Source: an uncultured Desulfobacterales bacterium
GTDB lineage: Bacteria > Desulfobacterota > Desulfobacteria > Desulfobacterales > UBA11574
Length of the DNA stretch: 44,242 nucleotides
Direction: 5' to 3'
NCBI GenBank assembly: GCA_937998305.1
Contig: CALLDL010000065.1
Span: 1-44,242, forward strand
Shown here: positions 16,919-24,264 of the stretch, in pieces
Position numbering within the stretch: position 1 is the stretch's first letter
How the letters are laid out: each line of letters opens with the position of its first letter
Notes under the pieces: generated by a model
Databases searched by the model: none
What the model saw: the letters and a program-made list of their open reading frames with translations, nothing else
Told to the model about the DNA's origin: nothing
Position numbers and translations under genes: made by a program

Positions 16919-17692
16919 GTGAGCAATTCAAGGTACATCCTCGAAATGACAAATGCCTCAAAAAATTTTGGAGGATTGCGGGCCATCAACCGGTTATCCT
17001 TTAAAGTAGAAACCGGTTTAATTTTTTCTATTATTGGTCCCAACGGAGCAGGAAAAACAACAGCGATTAATCTGATTACCGGCGTATACCCTCTCACATC
17101 CGGCGACATCTTTTTTGACGGCCAGAATCTTTATAGAAAACGGCCGTATCAATTGGCGTATATGGGAATCGGTCGAACGTTCCAGAACATCCAGGTCTTT
17201 CATCATATGACGGTTCGAGAAAATGTCATGGTGGGGCTTCATACTAAAAGTAGCTGCGGATTTTTGAAATGCCTCTTCCATACCCCCATGGTGTGGGACG
17301 AAGAAAAGCGCATTTATGAAAAAACAGATGCTGTTTTAAAGTTCTTGGACCTTGAACCAAAGGCCGACGTTCGTGTTGACGAGCTTCCCTATGGAGATCA
17401 AAAACGTGTAGAGATTGCTCGATCGTTGGCCATGGAGCCCAAACTTCTTCTTCTTGATGAACCGGTGGCTGGCCTTAATTTACAGGAAACCGAAGAAATA
17501 GCTCAGACGGTTCTCAAGATCAGGAAAATGGGAGTCACGATTATTTTGGTGGAACATGACATGAATTTTATTATGGGTATTTCCGACATGATTACTGTTT
17601 TGAATTATGGAGAAAAAATCGCTGAAGGGAATTCCAAAGCGGTTCGGAACAATCCAAAAGTCATAGAGGCCTATCTGGGGAAGGAGTTATAA
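16919..17692 (+). CDS. livG: Branched-chain amino acid ABC transporter ATPase LivG
   Basis: This encodes 257 aa from a GTG start; the resulting N-terminus (ILEMTNASKNFGGLRAINRL) aligns well with LivG, whereas the internal ATG at 16946 would remove the first strand. Walker A is GPNGAGKTT near 40-48, the signature is the LivG-type LPYGDQKRVEIARSL, and Walker B is LLLLDEPVAGL. It energises uptake of branched-chain or aromatic amino acids at the inner membrane with LivF, LivH and LivM. It overlaps nothing and is six bases from livF. Confidence 0.94.
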   Translation: MSNSRYILEMTNASKNFGGLRAINRLSFKVETGLIFSIIGPNGAGKTTAINLITGVYPLTSGDIFFDGQNLYRKRPYQLAYMGIGRTFQNIQVFHHMTVRENVMVGLHTKSSCGFLKCLFHTPMVWDEEKRIYEKTDAVLKFLDLEPKADVRVDELPYGDQKRVEIARSLAMEPKLLLLDEPVAGLNLQETEEIAQTVLKIRKMGVTIILVEHDMNFIMGISDMITVLNYGEKIAEGNSKAVRNNPKVIEAYLGKEL

Positions 17693-17698
17693 CCGGTC

Positions 17699-18409
17699 GT
17701 GCTTGAAATCCATGGCATCAGTGCCCATTATGGCGGTGTACGGGCACTCGACGATGTTTCCTTTAAGCTGGATGACAAAGAGATTTTGGCGCTCATCGGC
17801 GGTAATGGCGCCGGCAAAACAACACTGCTCAACCTGATTTCAGCTATTATCAAGCCATCTCGAGGGAACATCATTTTTAAAGGAAAAAGTATTTTATCTT
17901 TATCTCCCGAAAAGATCGTTGAACTGGGTATCATCCAGGTTCCGGAAGGCCGGCATGTTTTCGGCCCTTTAACGGTAAAAGAAAATCTTGAGCTGGGTGC
18001 CTATAGAAGGCGGGGCAAAAAGAACAAGAAAAAAATACTGGACGACTTTGAGTATATCCTGGCGCTTTTTCCTGTTCTTGAAAAGAGGCTTAAACAACGT
18101 GCAGAAACCCTCAGCGGAGGAGAGCAGCAAATGCTCGCCATCGGCAGGGCTTTGATGGGGCGGCCCATTCTTTTACTTTTAGATGAACCTTCTCTTGGGC
18201 TTGCACCGCTTGTGGTGCAAGAAATCATTTCTATCATTGAAAAGCTCAGGAATGAAGGAACTACTATTTTGTTGGTGGAACAAAATGCAAGAGCTGCCCT
18301 TAAGATTTCCGATCGAGCGTATGTACTGGAAACCGGCAAGGTACGGATCCAGGGAAAATCGTCTGAGCTTATGGAGAACGAGGCCGTTAAAAAGGCCTAT
18401 TTGGGATAG
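17699..18409 (+). CDS. livF: Branched-chain amino acid ABC transporter ATPase LivF
   Basis: This encodes 236 aa from a GTG start preceded by AAGGAG. Walker A is GGNGAGKTT near 35-43, the ABC signature LSGGEQQMLAIGRAL, and Walker B LLLLDEPSLGLAP, the standard LivF pattern. It pairs with LivG to form the ATPase dimer. Confidence 0.95.
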   Translation: MLEIHGISAHYGGVRALDDVSFKLDDKEILALIGGNGAGKTTLLNLISAIIKPSRGNIIFKGKSILSLSPEKIVELGIIQVPEGRHVFGPLTVKENLELGAYRRRGKKNKKKILDDFEYILALFPVLEKRLKQRAETLSGGEQQMLAIGRALMGRPILLLLDEPSLGLAPLVVQEIISIIEKLRNEGTTILLVEQNARAALKISDRAYVLETGKVRIQGKSSELMENEAVKKAYLG

Positions 18410-18507
18410 GGATTCGGATCAAAGTCATGAAAAAGAAAGGGGGTGAAAGCACTTATATTTGTCATGACCGAACAATGTATATGCAAATGAATTAGGAGGA
18501 GGAAAAA

Positions 18508-19683
18508 ATGAAAAAAAGATCTCTGATAATCGTTGCTGTGGCGCTGACCATAAGTTTTATGTTGGGATCATCACTTTGCTATAGTGCAGGACCCATTAAA
18601 ATTGCAGGAATATTTGCTTTAACCGGGCGTGCTGCACATATTGGAACCTCGCAGAGAGACGCCGTTATGCTTACCATAGACGAAGTGAACCAGCAAGGCG
18701 GCATTAACGGACGCATGCTGGAAATGGTGATGGAAGATACGGAAAGCAATCCTACCAAGGCCGTTATGGCTCTAAAAAAGGTGTTAGAGTCCGAAGACGT
18801 GGTGGCTATTATTGGACCGACACTCACCGGGACGGCCATGGCCATGAGAGGATTTATTGAAAAGGAAAAAATCCCCACTTTCATGCACTCAGGCGGGGAT
18901 GTCATTCTCTTTGCACCGCTCGATAAAAAAGACCCAAAATCCTTACCCAAATGGACGTTTAAATCTCCATATAAGGCCGCAGATGCCATGGGAAAGATCT
19001 GTCAGTATATGAGCAAGCATGGCATTAAAAAAATTGGATTTATCTATTCAAACGAAGGATTCGGTAAAGACGGGCTCAGAAACGTAAAGGTCCAGGCGCC
19101 CAAGTACGGGGTAAAGATTGTTGCCCAAGAGGCCTTTCAGCCTAAAGATGTTGATATGACGGCTCAGTTGACCCGAATTAATGCAAAAGGCGTTGACGGG
19201 ATTATCGCCTGGACTGTGGGGCCTGCAATGGGAATCATTGCCAAAAATGTAAAACAGTTGGGCATTAAAGCGCCGTTATTTGAATGTCATGGTGCAGGAG
19301 ATCCCATTTTCTGGAAAGTTGCCGGAGAGGCTGGAGAGGGTGTCATGATGCCGTCTACCAAAATCGTTGTGGGAGATCAGCTACCAGATAGCGACGTTCA
19401 GAAAAAGAAAATAATAAACTATGTGAAAGCATATCAGAAAAAATTCAATCATGAACCCGGTACCATGGTTGCCTATGGGGCTGATGCAGCATTTATTGTT
19501 GTGAATGCCATTAAAAAAGTTGGGCCCGACAGAGCCAAGATCCGGGATGCCATTGAAAACACGAAAGGTTATGTTGGACTTAGCGGCATTTATAATATCA
19601 GTCCAAAGGATCATAACGGTCTTTCCATGGAAGATATTGTTATGATAAAAGCGACCAAAGGGGGATGGAAACTGCTGCAATAG
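18508..19683 (+). CDS. livK: Branched-chain amino acid ABC transporter substrate-binding protein
   Basis: This encodes 391 aa. A signal peptide covers residues 1-27 (LCYSAG region). The mature protein begins IKIAGIFALTGRAAHIGTSQ, typical of the periplasmic ligand-binding family 6 of LivJ/LivK type, and ends KATKGGWKLLQ. The AGGAGGAGG site is strong, as expected for the abundant binding component. The ligand is probably a branched-chain or aromatic amino acid, the latter being favoured by iorAB and paaK upstream; the sequence alone cannot decide. A GC-rich hairpin at 19707-19742 follows. Confidence 0.94.
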   Translation: MKKRSLIIVAVALTISFMLGSSLCYSAGPIKIAGIFALTGRAAHIGTSQRDAVMLTIDEVNQQGGINGRMLEMVMEDTESNPTKAVMALKKVLESEDVVAIIGPTLTGTAMAMRGFIEKEKIPTFMHSGGDVILFAPLDKKDPKSLPKWTFKSPYKAADAMGKICQYMSKHGIKKIGFIYSNEGFGKDGLRNVKVQAPKYGVKIVAQEAFQPKDVDMTAQLTRINAKGVDGIIAWTVGPAMGIIAKNVKQLGIKAPLFECHGAGDPIFWKVAGEAGEGVMMPSTKIVVGDQLPDSDVQKKKIINYVKAYQKKFNHEPGTMVAYGADAAFIVVNAIKKVGPDRAKIRDAIENTKGYVGLSGIYNISPKDHNGLSMEDIVMIKATKGGWKLLQ

Positions 19684-19706
19684 AAGGTTATTATCAATAT
19701 TTGCAA

Positions 19707-19742
19707 CTCCCCTTCCCTGATGAAAAATTAAGGGAAGGGGAG
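19707..19742 (+). terminator. Strong hairpin after livK
   Basis: CTCCCCTTCCCT (19707-19718) pairs perfectly with AGGGAAGGGGAG (19731-19742) around a 12-nt loop. There is no T-run directly behind it, so it may protect the livK 3' end (processing or partial termination) rather than terminate fully. Confidence 0.6.
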
Positions 19743-19823
19743 CATACAGTTTATTTTGTCCTGAAAAACATGGTCTTTTGGGATAGGTCAGAGTTCTCCG
19801 ACTCTACCTGAAGAATCGCTAAA

Positions 19824-20059
19824 AAAGTTTGAAGTGAGCTAAAGCCCGCCCTGGCCTCCGGCTCGTAGAGCCTACGCCTCGGAGAGTGCAAATCGTTAAT
19901 ATATTGATATGACTTATATATCAATACAAACATAACTTTATTAGTATTAAGTATTAGTGATCGGTATAGGCCAGGGTTCAGGAATTCTGTCAATTACATT
20001 TTAATGACAGCGCGTTAGCGCTACCTCAACTTTAGGTACTTTAGATCACTTCAAACTTT
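19824..20059. repeat. CTAAAG-type inverted-repeat element, copy 2, between livK and livH
   Basis: The left arm AAAGTTTGAAGTGAGCTAAA(G) at 19824-19844 and the right arm CTTTAGATCACTTCAAACTT(T) at 20039-20059 are complementary in 20 of 21 positions. The left arm is identical, reversed, to 15314-15334. The interior carries small hairpins (CAGCGCGTTAGCGCT; GGCTCGTAGAGCC). Further ACTTTAG/CACTTT iterations continue to about 20100. No coding frame. It splits the liv operon. Confidence 0.8.
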
Positions 20060-20146
20060 AGGCACTTGTAATAGGCATTTTAGATCACTTTAGACACTTT
20101 TAACTTTTACGTTTTTAACTAAAACAGTTCCTTTCAGGGGCAAATC

Positions 20147-20175
20147 AAAGCCTGGTGCTCTGGGCCAGGCTTTTT
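20147..20175 (+). terminator. Terminator-like hairpin immediately before livH
   Basis: AAAGCCTGG (20147-20155) pairs with CCAGGCTTT (20165-20173), 9-nt loop, T-run to 20175. It ends nine bases before the livH ATG, leaving no room for a normal ribosome-binding site. It could stop read-through from livK or act as an attenuator for livHM. Confidence 0.65.
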
Positions 20176-20184
20176 ATTACGGTC

Positions 20185-21072
20185 ATGGATTTTACCCAGC
20201 AAATTGCTCAGTATATTATCACCGGGTTGACCATTGGGGCTATTTACGCCATTGTGGCTATGGGGTTTAACATCATCCATAATGCCACCGGAATCGTTAA
20301 TTTTGCCCAGTGTGAATTTATATCCCTTGGCGGGATGTTTATGTACTCTCTGGTGGTTCTTTTCAAGGTCAACCTGGTCATCTCTTTTTTCATATCTATG
20401 GTCGGTGTCGCCCTCATCGGAGCCTTGATAGAAATCGGCCCCATACGACATGCCCGGTCAAAAGAAATTATTATTCTTATTTTTTTAACCATTGGCCTTT
20501 CGGAAATTATCAGGGGAGCCGCTCAAGAGGTCTGGGGCACCGATAATGTCGGCGTTCCTTCATTTTCCGGTGAAAACCCGATTCATCTTCTGGGCGGAGC
20601 GACCATCGTTCCCCAGCACATTTGGGTCGTTGGAATCACTGTGCTGGTCATGCTAATGCTGCGTTATTTTTTCAAAAACACATTGATGGGCAAAGCCATG
20701 CGGGCGACAGCCGTCGATCGAAGGGCAGCGGCTCTGGCAGGCATTTGTGTGAATCGTATGATCCTTTTATCCTTTGCCTTCAGCGGCGCATTGGGAGCTG
20801 TGGCCGGAATGATCATCGCACCCATTTCCACAACATCCTATGATACGGGAATCATGCTGGGATTGAAAGGGTTTGCTGCAGCGATTCTTGGTGGATACGG
20901 GAACTTTGTCGGCGCGATTTTAGGCGGAATTCTTTTGGGTATTTTGGAATCTCTGGGAGCAGGTCTGATATCGTCTCAATATAAGGATGCCATTGCCTTT
21001 TTCGTTCTTCTTCTGGTTTTATTTTTAAAGCCCACAGGGATTATGGGGTATGGAGAGTCGGAAAGAGTTTAA
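20185..21072 (+). CDS. livH: Branched-chain amino acid ABC transporter permease LivH
   Basis: This encodes 295 aa from the ATG at 20185, where the protein starts MDFTQQIAQYIITGLTIGAI like other LivH proteins; upstream codons lie inside the terminator hairpin. About eight membrane segments are visible, with the family stretch AVDRRAAALAGICVNRM and the late LGGYGNFVGAILGGILLGIL. It forms the translocation pore with LivM. The start lacks a clear ribosome-binding site, which is odd for this gene. A perfect 26-bp palindrome overlaps its stop codon. Confidence 0.92.
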   Translation: MDFTQQIAQYIITGLTIGAIYAIVAMGFNIIHNATGIVNFAQCEFISLGGMFMYSLVVLFKVNLVISFFISMVGVALIGALIEIGPIRHARSKEIIILIFLTIGLSEIIRGAAQEVWGTDNVGVPSFSGENPIHLLGGATIVPQHIWVVGITVLVMLMLRYFFKNTLMGKAMRATAVDRRAAALAGICVNRMILLSFAFSGALGAVAGMIIAPISTTSYDTGIMLGLKGFAAAILGGYGNFVGAILGGILLGILESLGAGLISSQYKDAIAFFVLLLVLFLKPTGIMGYGESERV

Positions 21073-21093
21073 CCCTAATTAATTAGGGTTAAA
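21068..21093. repeat. Perfect 26-bp palindrome across the livH stop codon
   Basis: The half-site TTTAACCCTAATT is followed without spacer by its exact reverse complement. The livH TAA (21070-21072) lies within the first half. It could be a dyad operator, a recombination scar or a small processing hairpin in the 36-bp livH-livM gap. Confidence 0.7.
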
Positions 21094-21108
21094 TAAAACA
21101 TAAAAACG

Positions 21109-22098
21109 ATGGACGTATTTTTTAAACATAAAGACATCTACGGCTTCGCCGTATTGGCCATTATCATCGTTATCCTGCCGGTGTTTGTGGAGAGCAAATA
21201 CTACTTTATCGTCCTGAATGTGATTGGTCTTAACACCATTGTGGTGGTGGGCTTGAATCTGCTCATTGGGTTTGCCGGGCAGATTTCATTGGGGCACGCC
21301 GCCTTCTATGGCCTTGGCTCATACTTTTCAGGAATTCTGACCGTTAATTACGGATTTCCTTTATGGCCTGCGATGCTTGTTGGCATGCTGGCAACGGGGA
21401 TAATTGCATATTTGATCGGATACCCGTCTTTAAGGCTTCGGGGGCACTATCTGGTCATGGCTACATTGGGGTTTGGCATTATTGTTAATATCCTTATGGG
21501 TGAACTGGAACATTTCACCGGCGGCCATGACGGTCTAATCGGCATTCCTCAGCTGGCCATCGGGGGACTGACATTTGATAACGACCTTAAAAATTTTTAT
21601 CTGATCTGGGGTTTTGTTTTTCTCTCCATGCTGGCTGCCAGAAATCTCATCAATTCCAGAGTGGGCAGAGCACTACGCGCTGTCCACGGAAGTGAAACGG
21701 CTGCAAACTCCCTGGGTATCAACACTGCAGATTATAAAGTAAAGGTTTTTGTTTTAAGTGCCATGTTCGCATCCATATCCGGCAGTCTTTATGCCCATTA
21801 TATTACCTTTATCAGTCCCAGCTCATACGATTTCTATTATTCTATCCAGGTGGTGACCATGGTCATCGTCGGCGGGATGGGAAGTCTCTGGGGTTCTCTC
21901 TTCGGAGCCGGAGTTCTCACCTTTATTTCCGAAGCACTCCATGTTGCCAAACAATATCACGTCATTGCATACGGTGTTTTTTTATGCCTGGTACTTGTAT
22001 TTCTTCCGGAAGGAATTTTGGTGGGATTTTACAATTTCTTCTTAAGGAGAAAAGCTAGAAAGCTTATAAAAAGAGATGAACACCTAAATATTTTATAA
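21109..22098 (+). CDS. livM: Branched-chain amino acid ABC transporter permease LivM
   Basis: This encodes 329 aa with eight to ten membrane segments. Family hallmarks are GLNLLIGFAGQISLGHAAFY near 46-65, and GRALRAVHGSETAANSLGIN near 186-205, the cytoplasmic loop that contacts the ATPases. The late VTMVIVGGMGSLWGSLFGAG is also typical. It completes the livGFKHM set. It is followed by a long-loop terminator. Confidence 0.94.
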   Translation: MDVFFKHKDIYGFAVLAIIIVILPVFVESKYYFIVLNVIGLNTIVVVGLNLLIGFAGQISLGHAAFYGLGSYFSGILTVNYGFPLWPAMLVGMLATGIIAYLIGYPSLRLRGHYLVMATLGFGIIVNILMGELEHFTGGHDGLIGIPQLAIGGLTFDNDLKNFYLIWGFVFLSMLAARNLINSRVGRALRAVHGSETAANSLGINTADYKVKVFVLSAMFASISGSLYAHYITFISPSSYDFYYSIQVVTMVIVGGMGSLWGSLFGAGVLTFISEALHVAKQYHVIAYGVFLCLVLVFLPEGILVGFYNFFLRRKARKLIKRDEHLNIL

Positions 22099-22198
22099 AA
22101 TATCATTCGAAATTAAAAATAATTCTTGATTCGTTTTTTAAATTCTGTTAGCAAACCACCAAATACAACAAAAACTTCAGGATGAAGTCATCTCATTC

Positions 22199-22269
22199 GC
22201 CTGGGTCGTAAACCGATGAATTGTGCGAGAAAATGTAGCCTCCCACTGATACGGCCCAGGCTTTTTTTT
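22199..22269 (+). terminator. Long-loop terminator after livM
   Basis: GCCTGGGTCGTA (22199-22210) pairs with TACGGCCCAGGC (22250-22261) with one G-T pair and is followed by eight T residues. The 39-nt loop is long for a terminator and may hold extra structure. It marks the end of the ior-paa-liv region; moaA ends 22 bp further on the other strand. Confidence 0.8.
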
Positions 22270-22291
22270 AACTTATAACACATCCCTTCTT

Positions 22292-23284
22292 TTATCCGCC
22301 GATGGTACACATCTGGGCCGATATCCTGGCATGATCATCATCGGTGAGCTTGTGTTCCGATGGCTTGTGACGAACAGCATTAAGAAAACCCTTTGCGATT
22401 TCAGCATCAGAACACCCTTGCCGAAGTAATGATTTCAGATCTTCCTGATCCTCGCTCATCAAACATGGCCTTAGCTGACCGCTGGCTGTTAATCTAAGCC
22501 GATTGCAGGTGCTACAGAAATGCCGGCTTATGGGGCGAATGAAACCAATTTCTCCTTGGGCCGATTCCAATTTAAATCGTTCCGCAGGGCCATCGTTTAA
22601 GCTTCTGTCAACCGGAATCAGTTTTCCCAATCCATGGATGCGTTCTTTTATTTCAGGCGTTAGTAAATAGCAGTCATTGCTGACCTGATTAGATCCCATG
22701 GGCATATATTCAATGAAACGGATGTGAAATGGATATTTAATGGACAATCTGGCAATATCCATTAGTTCATCATCATTAATTCCTTTTAGGGGCACCACAT
22801 TGATTTTAATGGGATAAAACCCCATTTTTCGAGCCAGGTGAATGCCTTTCCATATTTGATCGAAAAAATCATATCCTGTGATGCGTTTAAATTTTGTTTT
22901 ATTTAAGGTGTCGAGGCTGACATTGATTCTTTTGATATCGGCGGATTTGATTTTACTGATGTTGTCTTTAAGCAAAACACCGTTGGTCGTCAGAGATATA
23001 TCTTGAAGTCCTTCCATTTTTGTCAACTGTGACAGGAAATGATAAACACCTTTTCTAACCAGCGGTTCTCCTCCGGTTATCCTGATTTTAGAAATTCCGA
23101 GGACCGTACCAACCCTGATAACACGGAGGATTTCTTCATAGCTTAATATTTCTCTATGCGAGAGCTTTGGAATGAGCTCTCTGGGCATACAGTACAGGCA
23201 TTTTAGATTGCAGCGGTCGGTGATGGAAACACGAAGGTAGTTCAGATTACGATCGTATCGGTCAATGAGTGTTAAGTTCGACAA
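22292..23284 (-). CDS. moaA: GTP 3',8-cyclase MoaA
   Basis: This encodes 330 aa. This radical-SAM enzyme starts molybdopterin biosynthesis, needed by the molybdenum or tungsten formate dehydrogenase encoded in the same window. The N-terminal cluster motif is C25-x3-C29-x2-C32 (ITDRCNLKCLYCMP). The C-terminal substrate-binding cluster is FCSTCNRLRLTASGQLRPCL, and the protein ends in the required Gly-Gly. The start is TTG at 23284, two bases behind the upstream gene's stop, with AGGA upstream. It is likely co-transcribed with the two genes above it. Confidence 0.95.
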   Translation of the reverse strand: MSNLTLIDRYDRNLNYLRVSITDRCNLKCLYCMPRELIPKLSHREILSYEEILRVIRVGTVLGISKIRITGGEPLVRKGVYHFLSQLTKMEGLQDISLTTNGVLLKDNISKIKSADIKRINVSLDTLNKTKFKRITGYDFFDQIWKGIHLARKMGFYPIKINVVPLKGINDDELMDIARLSIKYPFHIRFIEYMPMGSNQVSNDCYLLTPEIKERIHGLGKLIPVDRSLNDGPAERFKLESAQGEIGFIRPISRHFCSTCNRLRLTASGQLRPCLMSEDQEDLKSLLRQGCSDAEIAKGFLNAVRHKPSEHKLTDDDHARISAQMCTIGG

Positions 23285-23286
23285 CG

Positions 23287-24264
23287 TTATGATATCCTAT
23301 TGAATTTTTCACGATACTCTGGAATTTCTATAATGGGGGGTCTTTCATGCCCTTCAATTTCATAAATATCCGGCTTGAATTCATTTTTTATAAGATTATA
23401 TTGAATCATCTCATTGTAAAGTTTCTCTTTATAATCCACCAAACCTAATTTAATTTTACGTTTAATAAAGGTCTGCAGAATTGCAAAAGACATTCTCCCG
23501 AGTGCCCTGGTATCCTGGTTTCTGTGAATACGCCTGTCAAGATCAACTTGAGCAAATACGTCAAGACCCCATTTCTCATAAATATCTAGGATCATGCTGG
23601 TTTCAACCCCATAGCCTATGGGGAAAGGTATTTTTTCAAATATTTCTCTGTGACCGGCATATTCTCCGGATAATGGCTGTAATATCTGGGTGAGTTCCGG
23701 AAAATAAAGGGAAAAAAGAGGTCTGATCACAAGCTCGGTAACTCTGCCGCCGCCGGTGGGTCTGATTTTGCTTTTTCCGATGGCAATGGGCCGGTCATAA
23801 AAAGCTTTGACATATTTTATATTGTCGAAAAGAATGAGCGGGCCCAAGAGCCCATAGGCAAACCTATGGTGAATGTTTTTAATATCTGCGTCCAGGTAAA
23901 CAATAATATCCCCTTGAGTCACAAACAGAGCTTTCCAGAGATTTTCGCCTTTGCCCTTAAATTTTGCCAGGTCAGGTAAAATTTCTGTGGCCTTATACAC
24001 ATCTGCGCCGTATCCTCTTGCGATTTTTCTGGTGTTATCTGTTGAACCGGAGTCGACGACCACGATCTCGTCGAGTATGGGATAGCGAGTCATCAACTCT
24101 GATTTCATTATCAGAATCTCTTTTGCGATGGTCTTTTCTTCATTCAACGTCGGTAGACACAACGAAATTTTCAGATTTTTTCGTTGTTTCTCATCTACAA
24201 GTTGAGTGAGGTCGCTGAATTCTGAATAATGAAATGTATTTTTTTTAATCCAGCTGATGTTCAT
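23287..24264 (-). CDS. GpgS-like family 2/81 glycosyltransferase
   Basis: This encodes 325 aa from the ATG at 24264, overlapping the peptidase gene's end by 20 bp. It has a GT-A fold: ISLCLPTLNEEKTI near 28-41, VVDSGSTDNTRKIA near 68-81 and the metal-binding YLDADI near 124-129. The stretch KFKGKGENLWKAL and the GYGVETSMILDIYEKWGLD region are typical of glucosyl-3-phosphoglycerate synthase and mannosyl-3-phosphoglycerate-type enzymes, which make the compatible solute glucosylglycerate. No phosphatase (GpgP) lies next to it, so the exact product is inferred only. Cytoplasmic, no membrane segment. Confidence 0.82.
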   Translation of the reverse strand: MNISWIKKNTFHYSEFSDLTQLVDEKQRKNLKISLCLPTLNEEKTIAKEILIMKSELMTRYPILDEIVVVDSGSTDNTRKIARGYGADVYKATEILPDLAKFKGKGENLWKALFVTQGDIIVYLDADIKNIHHRFAYGLLGPLILFDNIKYVKAFYDRPIAIGKSKIRPTGGGRVTELVIRPLFSLYFPELTQILQPLSGEYAGHREIFEKIPFPIGYGVETSMILDIYEKWGLDVFAQVDLDRRIHRNQDTRALGRMSFAILQTFIKRKIKLGLVDYKEKLYNEMIQYNLIKNEFKPDIYEIEGHERPPIIEIPEYREKFNRIS

